A model generated the notes under the pieces. It had not been told where the DNA came from. It saw nothing but the letters and a program-made list of their open reading frames with translations, and did not search any database. From positions 102,009,829 through 102,073,828 of the forward strand of contig OW386292.2 in the NCBI GenBank assembly GCA_936432065.2: a stretch of 64,000 bases of DNA, given 5' to 3'. Every line of letters starts with the position of its first letter. The stretch's first letter is position 1. Positions 52,474 through 62,473 of the stretch are shown here, in pieces. The position numbers were made by a program, and so were the translations under genes. The stretch is from Rutpela maculata (lineage: Eukaryota > Arthropoda > Insecta > Coleoptera > Cerambycidae).

Positions 52474-53073
52474 ACGCAGGCCCACAAAAAAGAAAAGTTG
52501 TCTGCGCCGGGGTATTGGCCATACCTATCCCTTGTACTTTGACCCGCTGAACACGAATCTGACCTTAATTTTTCCCCTATACGTCAGGTTCTTTTTTTAA
52601 AGCAAAAAAGTCTAATATTTACATATTTATATGCTGTTAAAAACCTGACGTGCTGGGGAAAAACTAAGATCAGATTCGTGGTCAGCGGCTCAAAATACAA
52701 GGGATAGGTGTGGTCAGTACCCCCGCGCAGATGACTTTTTTTGTGTGAGATTGTGCCACATTGAGTGTGGCACAGTGGCAACCAAAAAAAAAGTGGTCTG
52801 CGCGGGGGTACTGACCACACCTATCTCTTGTATTTTGAGCCGCTGAATACGAATCTGACCTTAGTTTTTCCCCAACACGTCCGTTTTTTTTTTAACAGCA
52901 AAAAAAGTCTGTTGAATCGTAATATTTATATATATATATTAATTTGTTATTAAAAAAAAACCTGACGTCCTGGGGAAAAACTAAGATCAGATTCGTGTTC
53001 AGCGGCTCAAAATACAAGGGATAGGTATGGTCAGTACCCCGGCGCAGAAAACTTTTTTTTGTGGGCCTGTGTA
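52474..53073. repeat. Four-arm foldback: alternating inverted copies of one ~120-bp module
   Basis: The module (GCGCCGGGGTATTGGCCATA ... CCTATCCCTTGTA ... GACCTTA...TTTTCCCC) occurs forward at about 52,502-52,600, reversed at 52,640-52,735, forward at 52,797-52,885 and reversed at 52,965-53,048. The outermost bases GCAGGCCCACAAAAAA (52,476) and TTTTTTTTGTGGGCCTGTG (53,053) also pair. The centre is a small hairpin, GTGCCACA...TGTGGCAC near 52,754. RNA or single-stranded DNA could fold as one large or two consecutive hairpins. There is no ORF. Confidence 0.85.
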
Positions 53074-53144
53074 ATCAATCTGAAAAGATTCTGATGGAAA
53101 ATAATACCATTTCTGATGAAACGAACTTTTTATATAACACTATT

Positions 53145-55135
53145 CCAAATATGTCCACGCAAATTAGACTTTTTAGGAGAAAAAATTCATATACAAATTA
53201 TATTTGGGCTATGTATAGTTCATAGGAGTAGAATTAAGGATCCGAAGAGTTCCCACCTTATCTGTTGATGGAAACACCTTTTTTGGGGCGAAAAACCACC
53301 CCCAGACGGGACTTAGTTACGGTTATTCTCATTTTTCTTCGGATCCGTCATTCCCACGAAAAACAGTTATAGGAACAAAAATATTCTTCATTCAATTCTA
53401 CACAAAGAAAGTTCTATGGCCTCATCGTTTTCTCGCTATCGATGTTCATAGTAGGGGGTAGTTTGGAGCGCTCGGCGAAAAATCGGTGATACACGATTTT
53501 TCATAGCGAATATTTCCGAAACAGCTACTTTGACGTCAAAAATGGTTATAATGAAACTTGTAGAGCGGATTCTCCTCTACAAGATTCATCTTTTCCTTTT
53601 TTTTTTTTTATTATTTTTGTTGAATTTTCTCGCTTTTTTCGAGGACGCACTTTGTAATATGACCTCGTTTCCACACCACCCATGAGGTAGAGGTCCCGGT
53701 GCGTTTTTTTTTTTTGTAAGTAGTTTCCCCTGTAGGCCTATTCCACTGTCGTCATTGTCGTTTTCAGTCGTCTATAGGGTTTTCTTTAATCAACTCATCT
53801 TCGATAGGTGAATTTAAGCAGCCTTGTCCGTGACAGTTGGAGCACATGGTTGAGCAGCGCAATACTATTTTTACTTACCCGCATCGTTTCCCGCAGCCCA
53901 TCCTGCAGTTGCAAGATATAAGTTGTAGAGCGGAAGACGGAGCTGGTGCCTCAGGTGTAAAAATTGGTGAAAGAACGGTGTCAGTTTTCTTCCAACCCCA
54001 TTGTGTCGGATCAAGGTTTATTCCTCTACATAACTGAATTTGATGAAAAACCCTATAAGCATGCTGATGAGAAGCGGCAGACGTTGGCGGTAGTCTCGAT
54101 AATAGTACAGCGTTACTTGATTTCCCAACCAATTTATTGAATATGAGAAATTTATGTCTATTTAAAGATTTCTCTTTCTTTGTAGCTTTACATAACGCCA
54201 TCGTGAAACGCTCTCCAGCAGTTGCGACTTCTTTTGTTGATTGAGGGTTGTTAAATATAGGCACAATGTCATCCAAATCTCTTCTGTTATTAAATATAGG
54301 TACAGTTTATGTTTTGCCTTTACCGAACAAAGCAGAAGTAGTGTCGCAACCACTAAATGCATATGCAAACAGCACAGTTTCTCAAGACATTCGAACTAAC
54401 ACGAAATACGCACCGAGTCTAACAACGGTATTTCACAACTAAATAACTAAATATTCGAGCGTCGAGAATGGACAATTCATACCTCCCCCCTTCCTCACAT
54501 TCCCCAAATCGGAATCTGTCGAGCAGCTTCGACAGAATCCGAAGGACAAACATAACAGTGCCGTGACGTTTTCAAAGAATTTGGGCGAAAAGAAACAAAT
54601 AATAAATATTAAAATTATGATAAAGGCGAGAAAATTCAACAAAAATAATAAAAAAAAAGAAAAGTACAAGATGAATCTTGTAGAGGAGAATCCGCTCCAC
54701 AAGTTTCATTATAACCATTTTTGACGTCAAAGTAGCCGTTCGGAGATATTCGCTGTGAATAATCGCGTACCACCGATTTTTCGCCGAGCGCTCCAAACTA
54801 CTCCCTACTATGAACGTCGATAGCGAGAAAACGGCGGGGAGTACGCAAATCGATCATAGAACTTTTTTTGTGTAGAATTTAATAACGAATATTTTTGTTC
54901 CTATACCTGTTTTTCGTGGGAATGACGGATTCGAAGGAAAATGAGAATAATCGTAACTAACTCCTGTCTAGAGGTGGTTTTTCGCCCCAAAAGGGTGTTT
55001 CCATCAACGAATAAGGTGGGAACTTTTCGGATCCTTACTTCTACCCCCATGAACTATGTATGGCCCAAATATAATTTGTATATGATTTTTTTCTACTATT
55101 CGCTATTTTTTCGTCTAATTTGCGTGGACTAATAC
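53145..55135. mobile_element. Element with ~500-bp terminal inverted repeats enclosing a coding core
   Basis: The left arm (53,145-53,635) and right arm (54,622-55,135) are reverse complements over their length with modest divergence. Shared words include GTCCACGCAAATTAGAC, CATATACAAATTATATTTGG, GAAAAACCACC, TTTGGAGCGCTCGGCG and TGACGTCAAAAATGGTTATA. The 980-base core contains a minus-strand cysteine-rich coding relic. No target duplication is obvious at the arm ends. Arms this long suggest a DNA transposon with extended termini or a foldback element; the superfamily is not recognised. Confidence 0.75.
53815..54395 (-). pseudogene. Cysteine-rich (TSO1/CXC-like) transposon protein, C-terminal part
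   Basis: Reads from about 54,395 down. LFAYAFSGCDTTSALFGKG is the conserved 'F.HAFxGCDTTSAxxGKGK' motif of a large multicopy arthropod family. After a stop, VPIFNNPQSTKEVATAGERF, LPPTSAASHQHAYRVFHQIQ, and LDPTQWGWKK follow. The end is LISCNCRMGCGKRCG, a stop, then VLRCSTMCSNCHGQGCLNS, a CXC-type cysteine cluster. In full-length relatives the upstream part has acidic 'DADT' and 'DTDLLVLL' motifs that remind me of FEN/PIN-type nucleases; that is inference. It lies between 500-bp inverted repeats and is missing its N-terminal half. Two stops or shifts make it inactive. Confidence 0.65.
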
Positions 55136-55290
55136 CGTTTGGCGGGTGAAGGAGCAAAATCTGATTTCCTCTGATTCAATCAGAACTGCAAGACTGGGCT
55201 ATGGCACAGTTTAACAACTATTGAGCTCAGGCTTCCGGAATGAGACAGTCGAGGCTTCATATAAAGGGCCCTTCGACTAGCTCTACTTAA
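55136..55290. other. Short spacer ending in a piggyBac target site
   Basis: No gene. It ends with TTAA at 55,287-55,290, the target sequence of the piggyBac element that follows. Confidence 0.5.
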
Positions 55291-55509
55291 CCCTTCAACT
55301 TCAACGCCTATAGTTGCCAGATGGCAAATAAACACTACTTTACTTATATACACGCAAAATCTAAACGCTTGTGTCTTTTGGGTTCCCAAACAGATAAAAC
55401 CTTGCTAGAGACTCCTACCAATGAATAGGTGGCATTGCCGCATTAGTTAAATACGTTTGGTAGACGTCCAAGGCGTCTGTGTTTAGATAATTATTTTCTT
55501 GATGAAAAA

Positions 55510-57797
55510 ATGGACATCAGTTGGGAGTAAGTAATTTATTCTCTATTCTAATCGTAGTTGCATGCTAATATTAGAAGTTTACATTACCTAACACATTATT
55601 TTAATAATATAGTTTATTTACTTTGATATATTTTATGTAGGTTAGATTCCATGATGGTTTTTATACCGCATTGCCATATGGCAACGCTAGGCTTATAGGT
55701 ATTAATCTCAAACCATTTTATTTTCAGGCATGGATTTGATCTGCAACAAGCTTTAGCAACGCTAGAGGATTCAGATGAGGAAATGGGAGGCGTTGGAGTA
55801 AGAGAAATATATATTTCTCCCCCGAAGTTACCAAACTTACTGATGAAGACTCCGGGGAAGAAGACGAGGGAGGTTTTGTGGACAATTTGAATAGAATTTA
55901 ATTACTAGCCCCAGCGCAAGTTGTCTTAGAAAATAATAACCGAATACTTGGAGCTCCTGTGCATCTGATAGAAAATGACAAACTTATCTATAAAAGGAAA
56001 ACTCAAATTCAACTGGATCGATGGTGTTATAATTGATAACAAGCCATCAGCTCCGAATTACACACAATTTTGCAATAAATCAGTGGTAGATATCTTTGAG
56101 ATGTTTCTAGATGACGGCATTATCAATCTTCTGGCAGAAGAATCAAACAAGTATGCAAGATTCATTAATTGTCCGTCACCAGATATCACCGAAGAGGAAA
56201 TTAGATGCTTTGTGGCAATATTATACCTTGCAGGATATGTTGTTTTACCCGGAAAAGATTTTATTGGGACTCAGGTGCAAATATGCACAATAAATTAGTT
56301 TCTGATACCATACGAAGAGATAGATTTATACAGATTATGAGATTTATTCATTGCGCAGACAATACGCAACTAGATAAAAAAGATAAAATGGCCAAGCTGC
56401 GACCATTTATTGATAAATTGAAGAAAATCTAAATTATTTTGTGCCAACACAAAATCTGGATTACGATGAAGCGATGGTGAAATACTATGTATGGCCGCCA
56501 TCCTTTCGTTTTTAGTTTACACATGTCCATTTTAATATTCCTGTGTCGCTGACAAGGTGATACAGATCTGAAAATGGACGAGTCTTGATGGTTTTCGGGT
56601 CTGTTTGTGTTTGCCCGTAGATATTATACCTTCTGCGGACCAGTGCCTCGCAGTCATGTATAATATGTTCTACAGTTTCTGGTACCGCACAGTCTGCAGT
56701 TAAGGTCGCCAGCAAACTTTCCAATTAAATGCAGGTACTTCTTGACGGGAAAGTGTCCCGTCAGAAGACCTGTTATGATTCTCAGCTGAGTCAGGACTAA
56801 GCAGGTTCCTTGTGAGCAGTTCTTCAGTTTGTTTTGAACATGGTCCATTGATAAGTGTTTTCCCATGTCGATTTCCTGGAATATTTCTCCAGTAGTGGTT
56901 GTGTTTACTCTTGACCCAGTCTTTAATTACCTTTCCAGCTGAGCCTTTTGTGATACCCAGCGCAGGTTCTGGGCCATAGAATATATTCGCTGCTCCTTGT
57001 CTAGCAAGTTCGTCAGCTTTCTCGTTGCCCTCTATACTGGTACGTCCCGGCACCCAGAGTAGTCTTACTCTGTTCCGTTCACTCAGAATTTTGAGCTCTT
57101 CGTGGCAGTCCCAAACCAGACTGGAAGACACTTTGTTAGAGGCTTGTGCCCCAAGTGCCGCCTGACTGTCTGTTGCGATTGAGATCTGCTGGTTCACGTA
57201 TCGTATAAGGGTATAAGGTTTGTTCCCTAAACACCGATTTTGGGTACTTGGTATATTTTGATATTTATCAAGGAAGTAACCCAAAGAAAAATGACTCTTA
57301 TAATTTCGAATTTGGTGCATGTGCCGCACCATTAGTAAAGATGATTGACGAATTTCCAAATCAAACATTTCGACATAATATATATTTTGATAACCTCTTT
57401 ACTGGGTTTCCTTTACTCTATGATCTAAACGAAAAGGGCTATGGTGCAACTGGAACGATAAGGGACAATCGCCTTCCTAATTCTTGTCATATCATTGATA
57501 AAAAATCAGCCAAAAAAATGGCAAGAGGAACATATGTTTCGAAAATGTGTAGAGAAATTGGCATTTCAATAGTAAGATGGAGTGATATGCCGTAGTCATT
57601 ATAGCGTCCACTGTTCACGGTATAAATCCAGTTAACATAACACTGTGAAAAGATATTTGCAGCCGGAGAAAATGTTCAAATGCCAAGACCCTATACAGTC
57701 GTGAAATATAATAAGCATATGGGAGGAACGGATAGGATGGACCAAGGCATTTCGGCTTATCGGATATCACTTCGAGCGAAGAAGTGGGGTAAACCGG
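55510..57797 (+). pseudogene. piggyBac transposase, spliced and interrupted
   Basis: Exon 1 (55,510-55,526) and exon 2 (from 55,728) join in frame across a 201-base GT...AG intron to give MDISWEHGFDLQQALATLED. An acidic N-terminal region follows (LTDEDSGEEDEGG in a shifted frame). The DDE_Tnp_1_7 domain shows FMTN-free start KLKFNWIDGVIID, FEMFLDDGIINLLAEESN, ITEEEIRCFVAILYLAGYV, YWDSGANMHNKLVSDTIRRD and RFIQIMRFIHCADN. After the LINE insertion, DFGYLVYFDIYQGSNPKK, NIYFDNLFTGFPLLYDL (catalytic D), YGATGTIRDNRLP and TVHGINPVN, then MPRPYTVVKYNKHMGGTDRM (catalytic D) and YRISLRAKKW remain. Cut just before WWWPLF. Frameshifts at about 55,820, 56,290 and 57,595. Confidence 0.85.
56513..57204 (-). 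pseudogene. LINE 3' coding fragment (RNase H and C-terminus) inserted in piggyBac
   Basis: On the minus strand from 57,204: VNQQISIATDSQAALGAQAS (RNase H), CHEELKILSERNRVRLLWVP, GRTSIEGNEKADELARQGAA, then LLTGHFPVKKYLHLIGKF and CRLCGTRNCRTYYT / CAVPETVEHIIHDCEAL, the zinc-like 'C..C....ET..H.L..C' end of LINE ORF2s. It stops at WTCVN with almost no 3' UTR. The reading frame is open for 222 codons, so the insertion is relatively young. It splits the piggyBac transposase and has removed a short stretch of it. Confidence 0.85.
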
Positions 57798-58400
57798 GCA
57801 GTTGTTGGACATGTGGGAATTATTGGACACATTGCTTAAAACGTAATAAATCAAGATTTCTGTTTATCTTATTTCGTATTTATTTGCATAGATGGCACTA
57901 TTAATCTTTTAACTTCTTATTTTATGCAGTGCTGCCTCTGTTAAAATGTTCGTTTTGGTGGGAAAACATTGTGCATCTAGATATGTGTAGTGAGTGCTGT
58001 TTTGTTGCTAGTTTGTTAAGGTAAGTTGATTTAAAAATTTGTCAAATTAATTAACGGATAAATAGTAAATATATTCTAAGTTGATGAATATACTAATATA
58101 ATTAAAAATACGTTATTTTTGGCAAATTTTACCTCCTAATTTAGTTAGGTTAGTTTCTAGAGAGATGGCCAATAACTAAGCTAATTTTCTTATAATGTTT
58201 AGTTGTTGGACGCCATGTCCAATAACTGAGTTGATCCACTTTTTATTCTGTTATATATGGCTATGTAGATTTTTTTACACTGCTTCATCAGATATAACTT
58301 TTATTGGTCTATTCTTAGTATAAGTAGTTATTGGACATGTGTCCTATAACTAAAAATGAATCGTCCAATAACTAAATATATTGTTTTAGTTGTCTTAATT
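57798..58400 (+). promoter_or_regulatory. Iterated GTTATTGGACATGT motifs at the left end of a pogo element
   Basis: Starting right after GGGGTAAACCGGGCA, copies of (G/A)TT(G/A)TTGGAC(A/G)(C/T) occur at about 57,810, 57,828, 58,201, 58,327 and in reverse at 58,217, 58,341 and 58,364 (TCCAATAACT). They cover the 600 bases ahead of the transposase ATG on both strands. They are probable binding sites for the element's own CENP-B-like transposase. The motif differs from the CCAATNATTGACA set at 35.5 kb. Confidence 0.5.
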
Positions 58401-58411
58401 GGTTGTAAATT

Positions 58412-59293
58412 ATGCCAAAAAAGAACCCATATGACGCTAAATGGTCGATTCTGCAATAAATGAAATAAAAAACAGTAAAACATCATTACGGGCAGCAGCA
58501 AAAAAATATGGAGTGCCAAAATCTACGTTGGAGTTTAAATTAAAAAATACGGGTCATAAAGATACATGTGGCCCTTCACCCATACTTACGATGCAAGAGG
58601 AGTTGGAGTTGGTAAAGTAAGTTTTCTAAAAATATGTTAACCACACACCTCAATTTAATATATTTGTAACTGTAAGATGGATAGAGGAACTTGCAACACG
58701 GGGATTTCCCAGAAAAAAAGAAGACGTTTTCAATAGTGTCCAAAAATTTTTACTGGAAAATCCACAACCTAATCCCTTTAAGAATAATAGACCAGGTGAT
58801 TGCTGGTTTAAGGTAAAATAATTGTATTTGTATGAATACTTGACTTGTATTTTACAATTTCGTTTTCTAGTCATTTCTAAGAAGACACCCAACAATTGTA
58901 CAAAGAACTAGTGAAGCAGTAAGTGCAGCAAGTTCCTATGTATCAGAAGAAAATATTAGAAATTGGTTGAAAGACATTAAGACTTATTTAGCGTCCAAAA
59001 ACCTGGATATTAACGATCCCTCTCGAGTTTATAACGGGGATGAAACAGGCTTTCAGATTTGCCCAAGCACTGGTAAAGTTTTTGCTGCGAAGGGTATGAA
59101 GAACGTTTATACAATCGACAAAGGGTCACAAAACGAAAATATTACAGTAATGTTTTCTTTCTCTGCCTCTGGTGCTTCGTGTCCACCTATGATTATTTAC
59201 GCATATAAAAGAATACCTGAAAAAATAAGTTGTAAGGTCAGCCACACTTGGGGAATTGGACGATCAGATAACGGATGGATTAGAAATATTTAA
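58412..59293 (+). pseudogene. pogo/Tigger-type transposase with two introns, truncated
   Basis: ATG 58,412 opens MPKKNPYDAKWS; a shift then gives INEIKNSKTSLRAAAKKYGV and PKSTLEFKLKNT (HTH_psq). Exon 1 ends at 58,616; a 60-base intron leads to exon 2 (58,677): WIEELATRGFPRKKEDVFNS and RPGDCWFK (CENP-B-like HTH). A 58-base intron (58,813-58,870) leads to exon 3: SFLRRHPTIVQRTSEAVSAA, then RVYNGDETGFQICPSTGKVF with the first catalytic aspartate, and VMFSFSASGASCPPMIIYAY. It ends at 59,293 after RSDNGWIRNI, before the second and third acids. Apart from one early frameshift the coding is well preserved. Confidence 0.85.
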
Positions 59294-59319
59294 ATAAAAT
59301 ATATCAGGATAGAAATTGA

Positions 59320-60180
59320 AAGAGTGAACATAGATTTCAGTCAAATCTGCTTGGCAAGCAATTTATTAAAAGCTTTTTGAATCGTAACAATGATGTAAGT
59401 TTAAAGTTTGCACAAAACATTAATAGAGTTAGAACAGCAGTTGACAGCTTCAAAATTAATAAATATTTTGATGCACTCAAAGCATCGTGAACTGCGACGA
59501 AACAAATTTTCGAACGATTTCGGGAAATAAAAGATAATTTGTAAAAGAAAGGCTAAGTATCCTAGTAAGATACAACAAAACCAGTGTCTCTGCTATGATG
59601 GGTCTGCAACTAGAACTTTCTTGCCCCCACATGTTGTTTATAAGACTGAAAATTTGTACCTTACTGACCTCACATGGGTGGAAAATGAGCCAACTGACCA
59701 GCTACTAACGAAGCAAGAGCGGGTGGTTTGATGACACGACTTTTGAGGACTGGTTTACGAGTATCGCTTTGAGACATTAAAAAAGCAGCAGCCACCACGG
59801 GCCTTTATTGGTGATAATTTATCGAGCTATATTTCGCATGAGTCACAGAGTGCTGTAGGGAAAATAATATAAATTTTATTTTACTTCCGGTTAATATAGC
59901 GAATGGAACGGAAATTTACGAGCCTTTCCAGGAGGATATATAAGGCGAATAAATGGTGTTAGTCAAACTAATAAAAAACAGACGTCAAACTGACTCGATT
60001 CCAGTCAGGTTATGTATATTGGTTCTTCAAACAAACAAGAAGAAATAGTAGTGTTAACAAGAAAACAAAATCAAATTGTACATGTCCAGTTCCATTAAAA
60101 CTTGACTTAGAAGAACAACTTACTTTAGAAGTTATGAACCGAACACTTTTGTAGAATTTCACAATTCCTCTGGAGAGCAG
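59320..60180 (+). pseudogene. Second pogo-type transposase fragment
   Basis: FKSFLNRNNDVSLKFAQNIN and RVRTAVDSFKINKYFDALK match the end of the CENP-B-like HTH and the linker to the DDE domain in a different pogo subfamily. After degraded sequence, FIGDNLSSYISHESQSA (59,808-59,860) is the second catalytic 'GDNxSSHIS' block. Further on CPVPLKLDLEEQLTLEVM is a C-terminal-like stretch. The first aspartate and third acid are not recognisable. It follows the preceding transposase on the same strand, so two related elements may have recombined. Confidence 0.55.
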
Positions 60181-60489
60181 AGGCAAAATAACTAAAGTCT
60201 CTCATTCACTTAAAGGTTTAATAGTCTTTTAATACTACAAATTATGCTTAATATTGTGAAATGTTTTGAGGTAAATAAATACACTTATACGGGATATCAT
60301 GTGCGATAAATTTGCAAATTAAGTTTGTGGTTATACTAGACAAATAGAAAATTGGGGCAATTGGAACCCCACTGATAGGATAAATGGGATCTAGCGGTTC
60401 CAAATACCCGATGGCTGACTTCTGAAATATGACTATTACAAAATATATTTTCTTTGTAGACATGGCTAGAAAATATGTGAGATGCAGAA
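60181..60489. other. Spacer between pogo copies
   Basis: About 300 bases with no coding similarity, leading into the N-terminal part of a third pogo gene. Confidence 0.4.
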
Positions 60490-60754
60490 ACCAAGAGCCA
60501 AAAGAGATTATTGGCGGCCGGTGGCAGAGGAGAGGATGGAAAAAATTATTTGCCACCTGAAGATGAGAAAAACCTAGCCGATGGTTTAAAAACCCTCGAT
60601 TTTTGGAGTTTCGGTTTAACTCGGCAGGAGGTCTTGGACACGGTTGAGACCTATTTTAAAGATTTCATTTTAAAAACAAACGTTCGAAATGGAAGACCAA
60701 GCGAAGATTGGTTTCTGGCATTTAAGAAGCGCCACAATCTCTCTTTAAAAAAAC
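60490..60754 (+). pseudogene. Third pogo-type transposase, N-terminal part before a Merlin insertion
   Basis: AAGGRGEDGKNYLPPEDEKN and LADGLKTLDFWSFGLTRQEV, LDTVETYFKDF, NGRPSEDWFLAFKKRHNLSL are the linker and CENP-B-like HTH of jerky/pogo transposases. Coding ends at KKR where the Merlin element begins. The downstream half of the same gene is found again at 63,866. Upstream the HTH_psq domain is not recognised. Confidence 0.8.
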
Positions 60755-60959
60755 GGGTGAAATTTGACTTACCGGAAATGTGTTACGTCAAAATGGTTTC
60801 CATGGTAACTACTCGATGGTACTACTCCCATGGTGGGCACTCGCTTAGTTGTGAAGCTAGGTACTCCATATCAGTGAAAATGATCTACAAAGAAGCAGTT
60901 GCTGTGGTAATGCTTACCACGGTGCCAGTACCTTAAGGTACCTCTCCTACGGTGGGCAC

Positions 60960-61446
60960 TCAACCTATTTATAGATCTAAGTACTCCTAGGACGAGGAAA
61001 TATTACAAAAAAATGCATGACAAAATATTAATTGCCATGACATTTTGTTATTGTTTGCCAAATATTTTGACAAATGCACTGACAATATTAAAAAATGTAT
61101 AGTTTCAGCAGTGCTCAAGCGACCGGTATTGTTTGGAATAGTAGTTGTTTACCAATTAAAAATTAGAATTTTTGATTTCAAAATTTGTATTTAGACTTTA
61201 TTTTGGATTATAAACAACTTTGTTGTCTATAATAATAAAAATAATGGTACTCTGGTTCTCTCTTGAAGCATATTCATGCTTTCTTAATTTATTAACACCA
61301 TGTATATCTGATCTCAGATTTTAATGTGATAATCTCATTTTTTGGACAAGTAGAATTTTTTATAAAGAATGATTTTTCGTCAGAAAAACAATACCTAATA
61401 AAGATTTTTTCTCTTGTCAACTCCATCCGGGGATACACTGTACATG
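60960..61446. other. Merlin interior, nothing recognised
   Basis: AT-rich and without coding similarity. It follows the left inverted repeat, which contains several G+C-rich palindromes such as ACCTTAAGGT near 60,943. Confidence 0.45.
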
Positions 61447-61638
61447 TTATAATTTTTTTACCCTTTTCAACATGTTAAAGCTCTTCTTTAACCTTATTAA
61501 AACCTTAAAACGATCAGTTCGAATGTCTAGTTCTTCAATCATATTTTGAATATTTTTTTCGTACCTTATACGATCCTCAAAATTAGTTGAATAGATTCTT
61601 TTTGGTAAAACTATTTCTTGAACGTGATATTCACCATA
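61447..61638 (-). pseudogene. Exon-like 63-codon segment on the minus strand
   Basis: A TTTTTTAAATTCAG acceptor is followed by 63 sense codons and a stop: YGEYHVQEIVLPKRIYSTNF, then RIRYEKNIQNMIEELDIRTD and RLKKSFNMLKRVKKL. It has the look of a last exon: no start codon, a basic amphipathic end and no frame damage. I do not recognise the protein. It is opposite to the Merlin gene and may belong to a gene carried into the region or captured by the element. Confidence 0.35.
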
Positions 61639-61984
61639 CTGAATTTAAAAAATGATAAGTGTTTAACATACCACAAGGCTGATTATTCTGCAGCCGATTC
61701 ACTTTCTTGCTCATTTAAATTCAAAATTTGGGGTTTAATTTGACTTACCAGCTGAAGTAATAGACTCTAATCCTGAAAACCATCCCTCACATAGAAACAA
61801 CAGACTGTTTAAAGAAATATAATACGAAGTAGACAATCTAACCTCACCTCAGAATAAAAACACTATTTTACAAAAACTTTAAAATTATTAATAACATAGC
61901 CTTTAAACAGCCACTGAAGCTAGAATTGAAATTTTATAGTTCAATTAAATGATAATCCAATATTAACATTTATGACATTCTTAC

Positions 61985-62150
61985 CAGCATGGCAGTGTAG
62001 TGGACTAAAATGTGTCATGTGGTGAATCTACTTAGCACACCGCCTATCATGGACTGGGTTCAATCCCCAGCTCCAACATCCGCAATGCGGTTGGGTAATG
62101 GATGTTGACCGCTATTTTGAAATGTATAACTGCCTACTGTACAGACTTGG
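61985..62150 (+). mobile_element. tRNA-derived SINE
   Basis: An A-box-like TGGCAGTGTAGTGG (61,990-62,003) and a perfect B box GGTTCAATCCC (62,057-62,067) are spaced as in a pol III type-2 promoter with a short insertion. The text around them (CTTAGCACACCGCC ... GGGTTCAATCCCCAGC) reads like a degraded tRNA head. A tRNA-unrelated body follows. No poly(A) tail or target duplication was resolved. Confidence 0.7.
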
Positions 62151-62155
62151 CTGTA

Positions 62156-62204
62156 CACACCACACATATTAAAAACCCCCCAAGTTTCTAATATGTGTGG
62201 TGTG
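62156..62204. repeat. 16-bp perfect hairpin
   Basis: CACACCACACATATTA (62,156-62,171) pairs exactly with TAATATGTGTGGTGTG (62,189-62,204) around a 17-base C/T/A loop. It lies at the 3' side of the SINE. Confidence 0.9.
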
Positions 62205-62269
62205 CTTCTATTCTTCTCATTTGGTTCATATGAACATAATTCTTAATATACATTTTTTTTAGGCAATTT

Positions 62270-62473
62270 GGGAATTAAAGGTAATCGTTACCACAGTGCT
62301 TTTCAACAGTTTAGGAAGGAAGTTCAGTTCGAGCAACGAGGAGCAGCAGTAGGCAGCTTTCAGCGAGAACCTGAAGATGGCAGATGGGATTCTGCCGAAA
62401 CGTCGTTTAGACAACCGTGGCCCCAGCAGGAGCCTGTCAACTACGCGGGAAAACACCCGGAAGCACAACAACC

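Larger units (their letters stand above)
55291..57797 (+). mobile_element. piggyBac element, left end intact, right end lost
   Basis: The left end is TTAA followed by CCCTTCAACTTCAACGCC (55,291), in keeping with piggyBac termini (TTAA target, CCY... ends). The palindrome TTGCCAGATGGCAA (55,313) recurs as TTGCCATATGGCAA at 55,671 in the first intron. A two-exon transposase follows. A LINE fragment (56,513-57,204, minus strand) splits it and a pogo element begins at 57,798, removing the 3' end. Order of events: piggyBac first, then the LINE and the pogo. Confidence 0.8.

Noticed and set aside
53837..54442. Plus-strand frames in the core of the long-inverted-repeat element
   Set aside because: They are antisense to the cysteine-rich coding relic, whose motifs are clear on the minus strand.
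58650..58895. 81-codon minus-strand frame
   Set aside because: It is antisense to exon 2 and exon 3 boundaries of the pogo transposase, which has strong plus-strand support.
62369..62405. Annotating a functional hammerhead ribozyme
   Set aside because: The core has an extra base before helix II and I cannot find a consistent helix III and cleavage site; kept only as a signature worth testing.
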